Part shown: positions 1-5,972 of the stretch, one piece after another
How the letters are laid out: each line of letters begins with the position of its first letter
Numbering within the stretch: the stretch's first letter is position 1
DNA from: Verrucomicrobiota bacterium
GTDB lineage: Bacteria; Verrucomicrobiota; Verrucomicrobiia; Chthoniobacterales; UBA10450
DNA: 10,940 nucleotides
Reading direction: 5' to 3'
Assembly: GCA_003218785.1 (NCBI GenBank)
Contig: QHOM01000115.1
Coordinates: 1-10,940 of the forward strand
Made by a program: the position numbers and the translations under genes
Notes under the pieces: generated by a model
The model's input: only the letters and a program-made list of their open reading frames with translations
Database searches by the model: none
Told to the model about the DNA's origin: nothing

Positions 1-132
1 TTGCTCTTTGAGCGTAACTTTCCCGCCCTCGAGAATTTCCTGGATGTGCGACCGAAGCTCGCGTGTCTCCGGATCGATGATCGCGAATTCCTCTTCGATG
101 CCGAGGGTAAAAGTATGCTGCTTTGCGCTCAT
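1..132 (-). CDS. Carboxylate-amine ligase, GCS2/YbdK family (N-terminal fragment)
   Basis: Only the first 44 residues are inside the window; the gene runs off the left edge. The ATG is at 132 on the minus strand. The translation begins MSAKQHTFTLGIEEEFAIID and continues with PETRELRSHIQEILEGGK. The pattern 'lGiEEEf..iDpeT.eL' is the typical N-terminus of the GCS2 family (COG2170, glutamate-cysteine ligase type 2 and YbdK-like carboxylate-amine ligases). These enzymes have a glutamine-synthetase-like fold and join a carboxylate to an amine using ATP; the acidic EEE residues fall in the metal/ATP-binding strand. It lies downstream of the ATP-grasp gene in the same direction, 122 nt away, with a pair of strong hairpins in the gap. 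The family call rests on a short but characteristic stretch. The substrate cannot be told, and it need not be a true glutamate-cysteine ligase. Confidence 0.8.
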   Translation of the reverse strand, partial: MSAKQHTFTLGIEEEFAIIDPETRELRSHIQEILEGGKVTLKEQ

Positions 133-187
133 CAGGGGCACAAGTCTCTCTCAAAAACGCCTCCGTGTCATCCTGTCTCCGGTGTAG

Positions 188-227
188 GGGACGCCGTTGG
201 CGTCCCATGGGAAGCGAACCGCTTCCC
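188..227. repeat. Two tandem perfect hairpins (intergenic)
   Basis: Hairpin 1 is GGGACGCC-GTT-GGCGTCCC (188-206). Hairpin 2 is GGGAAGCG-AAC-CGCTTCCC (209-227). Both have 8-bp perfect stems with 3-nt loops, separated by 2 nt. They lie about 28 nt past the stop codon of the leftward ATP-grasp gene and before the start of the GCS2 gene. They could cap the 3' end of the upstream message, attenuate read-through, or be a dispersed REP-like element. No T-tract follows on either strand, so a classic intrinsic terminator is not evident. Confidence 0.75.
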
Positions 228-254
228 CTGCAGATTCGGCGCGAATTGTCGATC

Positions 255-1220
255 TTACGCGAGCTCGCGCAGCTCGCGCCTTGTCACTGCCGCTTGCAGG
301 TATTTACCCCAGCTCAAATTATCACGCCCGGGTTTGTGCTCGCGCGCTTTGCGGATTGTCATTTCGGAGACCGCTTCGACCACCCATTCGAAATTTGCCT
401 GACCGACATTGGCTGCTTCTGCATCCGGTGCGGGATTACAAAAATCAATGGCGACCGGCACACCGTCCCGAATTGCAAACTCGACCGTGTTCAAGTCGTA
501 ACCCAGAGACTGGTTCAGCATCAGCACATCCTGCTCGACTCTTTCGAGGATGTCTTTCGGCGCCTGCCATTCGGTTTGATACCGCAAGTGATAAGGATGC
601 CGCGGCTCGTACGGCATGATGCGCACGTGCCGTTGATCGATTGAATAGCAGCGGAAGTACATGTCGAATTTCACTTCCTCCTGCAACATCATCACAAGCT
701 GGCCCGTCTCGCTGTAGGCGCGATAGAATTCCTCCGGGTTATGCAAGCGATAGACATTCTTCCAACCGCCGCCTGCGAACGGTTTAAAAAACGCCGGCCA
801 CCCAACATAACTGAAAATCCCTTCCCAATCGAGCGGGTAACCCAGATTGCGGAATGATTTATCGTTTGTGTCCGTCGGCGGCTGGTTCGACGGCAGCAAT
901 ACAGTCCGCGGAACAGCGACGCCGATTTTGGTCCCAAGCGCGTTATTGAAAAATTTCTCATCAGCGCTCCACCAGAAAGGATTATTCACCACCGCGCATC
1001 CCGTGAGCGCTTCGTTCTTGAGCCAGGCGCGATAGAACGGGACGTCCTGCGAGATGCGGTCGATCACCACAACGTAACCGCACGGCTCACCCTGGATCAC
1101 CTTGTCGATCCTGACGAATTCCGCGCGGATATCTTTGCCACCGGTCTTCTGATTCACCCGCTCGACAAATGCCGGTGGAAAACTGTGTTCCTGGCCAAAA
1201 AGGATTCCGATTTTTTTCAT
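255..1220 (-). CDS. ATP-grasp domain ligase of unknown substrate
   Basis: A 321-residue soluble protein starting at ATG 1220. The N-terminus MKKIGILFGQEHSFP resembles the preATP-grasp Rossmann-like region. Residues 142-158 (PAFFKPFAGGGWKNVYR) look like the nucleotide-binding lysine and glycine-rich loop. LVMMLQEEV (165-173) looks like the adenine-contacting hinge. NTVEFAIRDGVPVAIDFCN (224-242) carries the expected Mg-ATP ligands near E227, D239 and N242. ATP-grasp enzymes form an acyl-phosphate and ligate it to an amine or thiol. No second domain is seen. It sits between a GCS2 ligase gene downstream and an esterase gene upstream, all leftward, which suggests one pathway making an amide-linked compound. 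Spacings of 122 and 143 nt, both filled with hairpins, mean it may not be one tight transcript. The ATP-grasp call is made from motifs; the substrate is unknown. Confidence 0.75.
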   Translation of the reverse strand: MKKIGILFGQEHSFPPAFVERVNQKTGGKDIRAEFVRIDKVIQGEPCGYVVVIDRISQDVPFYRAWLKNEALTGCAVVNNPFWWSADEKFFNNALGTKIGVAVPRTVLLPSNQPPTDTNDKSFRNLGYPLDWEGIFSYVGWPAFFKPFAGGGWKNVYRLHNPEEFYRAYSETGQLVMMLQEEVKFDMYFRCYSIDQRHVRIMPYEPRHPYHLRYQTEWQAPKDILERVEQDVLMLNQSLGYDLNTVEFAIRDGVPVAIDFCNPAPDAEAANVGQANFEWVVEAVSEMTIRKAREHKPGRDNLSWGKYLQAAVTRRELRELA

Positions 1221-1229
1221 GAGAAGATG

Positions 1230-1261
1230 AACCGCGGATTACGCGGATTTACACGAATAAG
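1230..1261. repeat. Short CGCGGATT direct repeat element
   Basis: The sequence holds CGCGGATT twice, separated by a single A (1233-1249), then TTACACGAATAAGAC. This phrase resembles a short dispersed intergenic repeat I associate with several bacterial genomes. It lies directly upstream of the ATP-grasp start codon (1220), so it would be in that gene's 5' leader. Whether it is repeated elsewhere in this genome cannot be seen from this window. Confidence 0.45.
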
Positions 1262-1269
1262 ACAAATAA

Positions 1270-1307
1270 GGGCGATTTCCAAATCGCCCCAGCGGCTTGG
1301 AAGCCGC
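1270..1307. repeat. Two tandem perfect hairpins (intergenic)
   Basis: Hairpin 1 pairs GGGCGATTT (1270-1278) with AAATCGCCC (1281-1289). Hairpin 2 pairs GCGGCTT (1292-1298) with AAGCCGC (1301-1307). The arms are separated by 2 nt each, so the innermost pair must open to make a loop. The layout matches the pair at 188-227 (two stems of 7-9 bp, a few nt apart) although the sequences differ. It lies about 56 nt past the stop of the leftward esterase gene and before the ATP-grasp gene. A 3'-end or attenuator role is possible; there is no T-tract. Confidence 0.75.
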
Positions 1308-1312
1308 CCCTT

Positions 1313-1342
1313 GAGATGTCTCGACTTCGCTCGACATGACAG
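1313..1342. repeat. TCGAC-type palindromic element, copy 1
   Basis: The element reads GAGATG, TCTCGACTTCGCTC, GACATGACAG. The outer arms ATGTC (1316-1320) and GACAT (1333-1337) pair perfectly around a 12-nt core, TCGACTTCGCTC. A second copy with different but still complementary arms lies at 6974-7004, and a more diverged copy at 9606-9634. Here it sits just past the stop of the leftward esterase gene, in its 3' region. It looks like a small non-coding mobile or REP-like palindrome. Confidence 0.65.
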
Positions 1343-1363
1343 AAAAGAAAACGCGCCGCCAGG

Positions 1364-2074
1364 TCACAAGATCGACAAGTAATATGGCAGCATGTCTCGC
1401 CAGTAGTTCCAATCGTGGCCGCACCATTTCCGATCGTCTAGAAAATGGCGGATGCCCTTTGAATTCAAAATTTCCGAGAACCGATACGATTCGTGGCGGG
1501 TGTTGTCCCACTCGCCGGTGCCGATGATGATGCCCATGTGATTGTATTTCCACGGATCGGTTATGTTCGGCAGATATTCGTAGGGGCTGTTGAAGTAAAT
1601 GTTGTCGTCGTGATAACCGTCGAAGAACGAGCTGATGTCGAACGAGCCACTCAGGCTGATGAGGTGGCTCACCGTGTCGGGATGACGAAAAGCGATATTT
1701 GCAGCGTGATAAGCGCCGAGGCTGGCGCCACAGACCGCGACGCGATGACAATTGCATTCGCGCCGTGCGAGATCAAAGACATCGCGGACGATCACGTTTT
1801 CGTACGCGTTGTGGGTGCGCATCGGATCAGCCGGGTGAATCGATTTGTTGTAGAAGCTTTCCAGGTCGATCGCGTCCGGGCAATAGACAGTGACTTTGCC
1901 TGCATCGATATATCCGCTCACAGAACCGACCAACCCGAAGTCTTTGTTCTGATAATAACTGCCGAAGGAAGTGGGGAAGAGAATCAGCGGCAGCCCGCCG
2001 CCATTTCCGAACGCGAGCATCTCGAACTCGCGACTTAAATACGGCGTGTACCATTTGATGTAACGTTCGTTCAT
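1364..2074 (-). CDS. Alpha/beta-hydrolase esterase, COG4947-like
   Basis: A 236-residue serine hydrolase read from ATG 2074. A TTG five codons upstream (2089) could also start it, but the family typically begins near MNERYIKWYTPYLSREFEML, so the ATG is preferred. The nucleophile elbow is GASLG, with Ser at residue 118 from this start. CGHDWNYWRDMLPYYL at the C-terminus supplies the likely catalytic His, and D190 or E188 in TGEWDN is the likely acid. No signal peptide is seen, so it is probably cytoplasmic. It is the first gene of a leftward set with an ATP-grasp ligase and a GCS2 ligase, and is divergent from a second esterase at 2131. A job in hydrolysing or transferring an acyl group of the product of those ligases is plausible but inferred. 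The substrate is unknown. Confidence 0.8.
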   Translation of the reverse strand: MNERYIKWYTPYLSREFEMLAFGNGGGLPLILFPTSFGSYYQNKDFGLVGSVSGYIDAGKVTVYCPDAIDLESFYNKSIHPADPMRTHNAYENVIVRDVFDLARRECNCHRVAVCGASLGAYHAANIAFRHPDTVSHLISLSGSFDISSFFDGYHDDNIYFNSPYEYLPNITDPWKYNHMGIIIGTGEWDNTRHESYRFSEILNSKGIRHFLDDRKWCGHDWNYWRDMLPYYLSIL

Positions 2075-2130
2075 GAGAAAAATCGACAATAAAGAGAGCG
2101 GGCGATTGAGGTCAATCGCACCTACCTGAA
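2075..2130. promoter_or_regulatory. Divergent intergenic region between two esterase genes
   Basis: Only 56 bp separate the leftward ATG at 2074 from the rightward ATG at 2131. Promoters for both directions must lie here or inside the neighbouring 5' ends, which suggests joint control. I cannot recognise convincing -35/-10 boxes, an operator palindrome or a Shine-Dalgarno in it, so the call rests on layout only. Confidence 0.35.
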
Positions 2131-2979
2131 ATGTTCGACAAGATCGACATCTTCAGCAAAGCATCTCGTTTTTCGATGCGCAAACACACGTTCACGGGAA
2201 ACATCAAACGACACCGCGGTTTTCCGTCGAGGATTCTCGGGAACCGGCGCGACGTTCTGGTGTATCTGCCGCCGGGTTATCGTCGATTTTCCAGGAAACG
2301 TTATCCGGTGTTGTATTTGCACGATGGCCAGAATGTTTTTGACGCGGCGACTTCGTTTTCCGGCGTGGAATGGGGCGTAGACGAAACAGCCGAACGCTTA
2401 ATTCGACAAAAACTCATCGAGCCGCTCATCATTGTGGCAATTGCGAACATGGGCGAAGAGCGGGTTCACGAATATGCACCGACGCGCGGGGTCATCGATG
2501 CCAAAGCGAAACGAAAAAAACGCAGCCGCGGGCTCGCGCGCCTGTACGGGCACTTTCTCATGAACGAGCTTAAGCCCTATATCGACCGAAAATATCGAAC
2601 AAGACCGGGCGCGGAATTTACGGGATTGGGCGGCTCCTCGCTCGGCGGTCTGGTCACTCTTGCGATTGGAATTTTATATCCGCGCGCGTTTAGCCGGCTC
2701 ATCGTGATGTCGCCGTCAATCTGGTGGGACGATTACGCGATTTACCGGCTGGTCGATTCCATCGAACAAAAACCGCCGCTAAAAATCTGGCTCGATACCG
2801 GCACAGCCGAGCCCGGATGGGAACAAGCACGCGAGTTGCGCGGTCGTCTCGTCGAGAAGGGCTGGAGACTTTTCGATGATATCCAGTATCTGGAGGCCAA
2901 AGGCGCTGGTCACAGCGAAGCTGCCTGGGCCGCGCGCGTCGATCCAGCGCTGCGATTTCTCTTTCCGTCGACGGCATAG
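2131..2979 (+). CDS. Alpha/beta-hydrolase, Fes/esterase-D-like (COG2382/COG2819 type)
   Basis: A 282-residue esterase. RDVLVYLPPGYRRFSRKRYP and VLYLHDGQNVFD (residues 40-71) are typical of the esterase-D/enterochelin-esterase group, where the HDGQN stretch helps build the oxyanion site. The nucleophile motif GGSSLGG places Ser at 170. D222 (LDTGTAE) and H261 (AGHSEAAW) complete a likely triad. No signal peptide is evident; a later ATG (codon 16, position 2176) is an alternative start. It reads away from the COG4947-like esterase gene and so may belong to the same ligase/esterase locus. Members of this group act on carboxyl esters, including siderophore esters and acylated sugars. No siderophore synthesis gene is visible here, so a siderophore role is unsupported. 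Confidence 0.85.
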   Translation: MFDKIDIFSKASRFSMRKHTFTGNIKRHRGFPSRILGNRRDVLVYLPPGYRRFSRKRYPVLYLHDGQNVFDAATSFSGVEWGVDETAERLIRQKLIEPLIIVAIANMGEERVHEYAPTRGVIDAKAKRKKRSRGLARLYGHFLMNELKPYIDRKYRTRPGAEFTGLGGSSLGGLVTLAIGILYPRAFSRLIVMSPSIWWDDYAIYRLVDSIEQKPPLKIWLDTGTAEPGWEQARELRGRLVEKGWRLFDDIQYLEAKGAGHSEAAWAARVDPALRFLFPSTA

Positions 2980-2987
2980 GTGGGCCA

Positions 2988-3024
2988 AGCAGCCCCTGCT
3001 CAATGCTTTAGGGAGCCAAGCATT
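2988..3024. terminator. Possible bidirectional terminator: two adjacent hairpins
   Basis: Hairpin 1 is AGCAG-CCC-CTGCT (2988-3000). Hairpin 2 pairs AATGCTT (3002-3008) with AAGCATT (3018-3024) over a 9-nt loop. They lie 9 nt past the esterase stop (2979) and 35 nt past the stop of the leftward proline-rich small ORF, between convergent units. Only a short TGTTTA follows on the plus strand, so the intrinsic-terminator signal is weak. Confidence 0.35.
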
Positions 3025-3058
3025 TGTTTAGAATCGTCAGACGGAGCGGTCGATCCAC

Positions 3059-3163
3059 CTACCTTCCGACTGGGGGAACCGGAGGCGGATTGGGCGGCAA
3101 AGGCTCAGGAGGTGGCGGCGGCATCGGCGGCGTTGGCGTGGGTGGCGATGGGCGGTCTGGCAT
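3059..3163 (-). CDS. Proline-rich small protein (34 aa), possible
   Basis: An ATG at 3163 opens a 34-codon frame ending in TAG at 3059-3061. Twenty of its 34 residues are proline, in runs such as PPPPP near the middle, with few charged residues. AAGGGAGAG lies 5 nt before the ATG, one of the best Shine-Dalgarno matches in the window. The start is 27 nt past the stop of the 3191-3853 gene, as expected for a co-transcribed downstream gene. There is no signal peptide or membrane segment. Polyproline runs would need EF-P for smooth translation. It could instead be a chance frame in GC-rich non-coding DNA, since the opposite strand is G-rich (GGCGGCGG). No function is proposed. Confidence 0.4.
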   Translation of the reverse strand: MPDRPSPPTPTPPMPPPPPEPLPPNPPPVPPVGR

Positions 3164-3190
3164 GGGTACTCTCCCTTAACTGAATCGTTT

Positions 3191-3853
3191 TTACTGCAGC
3201 GGCTTGCCGTAAAGTTGATAAACACGAACGGAACCGCCGATGAAATCCCAATCTTTTTGATACGCAAAAGTACGAGCGCGGGAGGACCAGGTTAGCTCAC
3301 GCGGCGCTTCCGGATGATTGGGGTCGTAAGCAAGATACCGCTCAATTCCGCTATTCGGGGAGACAGCTTTTCGTTGATAGACCAAAATCGAATGATTGAT
3401 ACTGAGACGAGGATAAGTGGTCAGAAAACCAACAAATAACTGCCCGCGCGCCAACGTTGCATCCAGATTGGCGTGAGTCTCCTCCTGAAATCTCGCATCT
3501 TCCCGAAAAACGATCCGAGCGTTGCTGAGTCGAAAATAGCTCGGCCAACCAACGCCGATATTTGCTCGCAAAACTTCGCGGCGCGCTACGCTCATTGTGC
3601 GCAAGTTGGCGTAGCCCGGGAAAACGATGCGCTGATCCGCCGGTAACGGCTTTCCCCAAGCCGCCCGACGGGTGACATTTCGAATGCGAGCGGCCAACGC
3701 ATTGTCGTCCAACGGAGCGGCATGCGGGTCGAACCGGGCGAACTTCTGAAACTGCAGCGTCGTGCACGGAAATCCGGGGCTGGCACGCTCGCACGCGCCA
3801 AGGCGACAGCGACAGACACGCTGAACCAGCAAAAACCCGCAGATGTGCGCCAA
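3191..3853 (-). CDS. Conserved-looking protein of unknown function, possible 5' frameshift
   Basis: A 220-residue frame from TTG 3853 to TAA at 3191. I do not recognise a family with certainty. From about residue 28 it looks like a real globular domain (FPCTTLQFQKFARFD, RIVFPGYANLR, THANLDATLARGQLFVGF, YPRLSINHSILVYQRK, YQKDWDFIGGSVRVYQLYGK). The first 27 residues are Cys- and Arg-rich and look unnatural. In another minus-strand frame, a GTG at 3867, one nucleotide after the accA stop, encodes a good signal-peptide-like stretch (RTSAGFCWFSVSVAVALARA). The natural protein may therefore start at 3867 and be exported, with a one-base shift around 3770-3800 in this sequence. It lies directly downstream of accA (15 nt, or 1 nt with the GTG start) and is followed by the proline-rich small ORF. 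Confidence 0.6.
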   Translation of the reverse strand: MAHICGFLLVQRVCRCRLGACERASPGFPCTTLQFQKFARFDPHAAPLDDNALAARIRNVTRRAAWGKPLPADQRIVFPGYANLRTMSVARREVLRANIGVGWPSYFRLSNARIVFREDARFQEETHANLDATLARGQLFVGFLTTYPRLSINHSILVYQRKAVSPNSGIERYLAYDPNHPEAPRELTWSSRARTFAYQKDWDFIGGSVRVYQLYGKPLQ

Positions 3854-3868
3854 TTGCCGAGAATCACG

Positions 3869-4855
3869 TTAAAAGGGTGCGGAAGCGGCTGTGCTTTTGC
3901 CTTCGGTGAAAATGCCGAGCCGGCGAAATTTTTCGTAGCGTTTCTGTAGCAGTTCATCAATCGGAAACTCGGAGATGTGCTGCAGATTCCGGCGCAGTGC
4001 GCTGCCCAGATTTTCCGCGACCGAATCATAGTCCCGGTGCGCGCCGCCTTCCGGTTCGGAGACGATTTCGTCGACCACTTTGAGTTTCAACAAATCCTGC
4101 GCCGTCAGCTTAAGCGCCTCGGCCGCTTCGGCAGCGTGCCGCCGGTCTCTCCACAAAATCGCGGAACACGCTTCCGGACTGATCACCGAATAGTAAGCGT
4201 TCTCTAGGATTAAAACGCGATCTGCAACGCCAATGCCAAGCGCGCCGCCCGATCCGCCCTCGCCGACCACCGCGGCGATAATCGGCACGCGCAGCCCCAT
4301 CATTTCGCGAAGATTTACCGCAATTGCTTCCGAAATGTGGCGCTCCTCCGATCCGATCCCGGGAAATGCACCTGGCGTATCGATCAATGAGATTACCGGC
4401 ATGCCAAATTTCTCGCCCAGTCGCATCAATCGCAGCGCTTTCCGATAACCTTCCGGATGCGCGCACCCGAAATTGCGCATCACGTTTTCTTTCGTGTTGC
4501 GTCCTTTTTGGTGAGTGATAACCACACAGCGCTGCCCGCCGAGCATGGCGAGGCCGCTTGGCATGGCTCTGTCATCGGCAAAACGGCGGTCGCCGTGCAG
4601 TTCAATCCAATTTGTAAAACATCGTTCGATATAGTCGCGCGCGAACGGCCGCTGCACATGCCGCGCGATTTGGACGCGCTGCCAGGCGGTAAGGTTGCCG
4701 TAAACTTGGCGTCGCGTTTCGCGAAGCTTTGCCTCCACTACCTTAACGGCCGAATCAAGATCGACATCGTGCTCATCCGAGTGATCTTTCAGATCCTGCA
4801 ACCGCCGTTCCAGTTCAAAGATCGGTTTTTCAAAATCGAGTGGCTGTAGTTCCAT
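3869..4855 (-). CDS. accA: Acetyl-CoA carboxylase carboxyltransferase subunit alpha
   Basis: A 328-residue protein, close to the usual length of about 320. With the beta subunit AccD it transfers the carboxyl group from biotinylated AccB to acetyl-CoA, giving malonyl-CoA for fatty-acid synthesis in the cytoplasm. The N-terminal LDFEKPIFELERRLQDLK helix is typical of AccA. The crotonase-like core shows SLIDTPGAFPGIGSEER (156-172), VVGEGGSGGALGIGVADR (196-213) and YYSVISPEACSAILW (221-235), the strongly conserved CoA/oxyanion-binding segments. The ATG at 4855 gives the expected MELQPLDFEKP start. accD, accB and accC are not in this window. The gene is downstream of a LysM protein gene, from which it is separated by a large imperfect inverted repeat, and may be translationally coupled to the next gene. 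Confidence 0.97.
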   Translation of the reverse strand: MELQPLDFEKPIFELERRLQDLKDHSDEHDVDLDSAVKVVEAKLRETRRQVYGNLTAWQRVQIARHVQRPFARDYIERCFTNWIELHGDRRFADDRAMPSGLAMLGGQRCVVITHQKGRNTKENVMRNFGCAHPEGYRKALRLMRLGEKFGMPVISLIDTPGAFPGIGSEERHISEAIAVNLREMMGLRVPIIAAVVGEGGSGGALGIGVADRVLILENAYYSVISPEACSAILWRDRRHAAEAAEALKLTAQDLLKLKVVDEIVSEPEGGAHRDYDSVAENLGSALRRNLQHISEFPIDELLQKRYEKFRRLGIFTEGKSTAASAPF

Positions 4856-4862
4856 GGGCGGA

Positions 4863-4950
4863 AGTTAAAAAAGTTACAACGTTACAAGAGTTACAAGACC
4901 AAAATCTCTCATGACTTTTTCGCGATGTAACCTTTGTAACGCTTTTAACT
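4863..4950. repeat. GTTACAA repeats forming a long imperfect inverted repeat
   Basis: The left arm (4863-4886) reads AGTTAAAAAAGTTACAACG then TTACA. The right arm (4926-4950), read on the other strand, is AGTTAAAAGCGTTACAAAG then GTTACA. About 24 nt therefore pair with few mismatches around a 39-nt centre. The left side holds three GTTACAA units at 4873, 4881 and 4890. It fills the gap between the LysM gene stop and the accA start. It could fold as one long hairpin in the leftward transcript, or be a dispersed AT-rich repeat; a shorter relative with GTTAAA and CGTTACA is at 7060-7090. Confidence 0.6.
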
Positions 4951-4964
4951 GCTTAAACCCTGAT

Positions 4965-5807
4965 TCAGTCGATAATGGTGACAGGCGTACGGCTGTTTAC
5001 AAGGCTGCTTAACTCCTCGACATCAGAAGCGACCAGGCCGAGCCCCACAGGCGGCGGCGGCTGATCGAGATTGGGATGCGCGGAATCAGGCATTGAATAC
5101 AAGGTGTACGCGGCTGCCCCGGCGAGCCTAATCCACCGCGTGCTGCCAATGTAATCCTTGCTGCCGAGCCCGATGCGTTTTCCGTCTTTCCAAGCCATCG
5201 TCTCGGCAACTTTTGCCGTGATTTTGGAGGGCTGTTTCGGCGATAACTTTGCTTCACGCACATGATATTGTTTGAAAAACGCGCCGTGATTAAGGAGCAC
5301 AACCAGGTTCGCCTTTCGTTGAATAACGATTGAAAAATCCGGGTGCGAAATAAGCAGATGCTCGCCGATATGCAGCATGGTGCCGCTCATATTATTCATG
5401 CGCATAATGAGCTCGGGCGTCGTTTTCAGCTTTCGTGAGATCTTTGCCAGCACATCTCCAGACTTCACGACGTATTCCGTTTTTTCTGGCGAAGGATAAC
5501 GCGAAAGTAAAATGTCGACGTTGATTTCGCCGAGCAAATCTTTGGCTTCTTCGACATGCATTCCGGCGGGATATTTTTGGATAAAAACAACCAGCGCGTC
5601 TCGAGCTTCAGCGAGTTTCCCTTCCTGTCGCAATTGCGCCGCTGCCTGAAATTCGGGGAGACTGATGTCGGGAGCAGGCGCCGGAGTGACTTCTCCACGC
5701 TGCTCTTTTTTCACTGCGATTTCTTCTTTGTAGAAACTGTTGTAACCGAACCAGGCGGCGCCGCCGAAGATGATCAGCGCCAGCAGCAATACCAGGAGCC
5801 ACTTCAT
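4965..5807 (-). CDS. LysM protein with catalytically degenerate YkuD/L,D-transpeptidase-like domain
   Basis: A 280-residue envelope protein from ATG 5807. One N-terminal membrane segment (residues 3-20) is followed by a Pro/Ala linker (about 40-50). A helical tetratricopeptide-like stretch follows (51-100, PEFQAAAQLRQEGKLAEARD). Next comes a LysM domain (about 111-154: YVVKSGDVLAKISRKLKTTP through GEHLLI), which binds peptidoglycan glycans. The last 120 residues follow the L,D-transpeptidase pattern: FSIVIQRKANLVVLLNHG, then GSTRWIRL and the ending SDVEELSSLVNSRTPVTIID. The catalytic HxxxxxxSHGCIR region is missing, however. At 242-249 the chain reads PPVGLGLV, and the protein has no cysteine at all. 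It probably lies in the periplasm on the inner membrane and binds peptidoglycan without cross-linking it. The LysM assignment is firm; the degenerate transpeptidase is a reading from residual pattern. Confidence 0.82.
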   Translation of the reverse strand: MKWLLVLLLALIIFGGAAWFGYNSFYKEEIAVKKEQRGEVTPAPAPDISLPEFQAAAQLRQEGKLAEARDALVVFIQKYPAGMHVEEAKDLLGEINVDILLSRYPSPEKTEYVVKSGDVLAKISRKLKTTPELIMRMNNMSGTMLHIGEHLLISHPDFSIVIQRKANLVVLLNHGAFFKQYHVREAKLSPKQPSKITAKVAETMAWKDGKRIGLGSKDYIGSTRWIRLAGAAAYTLYSMPDSAHPNLDQPPPPVGLGLVASDVEELSSLVNSRTPVTIID

Positions 5808-5972
5808 GGATGGCAGAGCAGGATTGCGAATCCGAGCGTGGCTGGGGTGCTGCTTTGAGCGGTCGAAAGCCGGTTCGAATAAAAAGCTTTCATTGTTCTA
5901 AGCAATCAAAGATCCGTCACAAGAGGAATCGCGCGCTAAAGTCAATCGCGCCGGTTGACCAGAGGGGCTGCG

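Noticed and set aside
1493..2038. Rightward 181-codon open frame opposite the COG4947-like esterase
   Set aside because: It overlaps a gene with a clear catalytic motif (GASLG) on the other strand; the translation has no recognisable features.
2980..3183. Rightward 67-codon frame starting at GTG just after the esterase
   Set aside because: Low-complexity Ala/Gly/Trp composition, no ribosome site, and it is the complement of the proline-rich stretch. The leftward small ORF with a good Shine-Dalgarno is the better reading.
5812..5880. tRNA-like phrases (TGGCAGAGC and GGTTCGAAT) upstream of the LysM gene
   Set aside because: The bases around the T-loop-like GGTTCGAAT do not pair as a T stem, and no acceptor stem or anticodon arm can be drawn, so this is not a tRNA.
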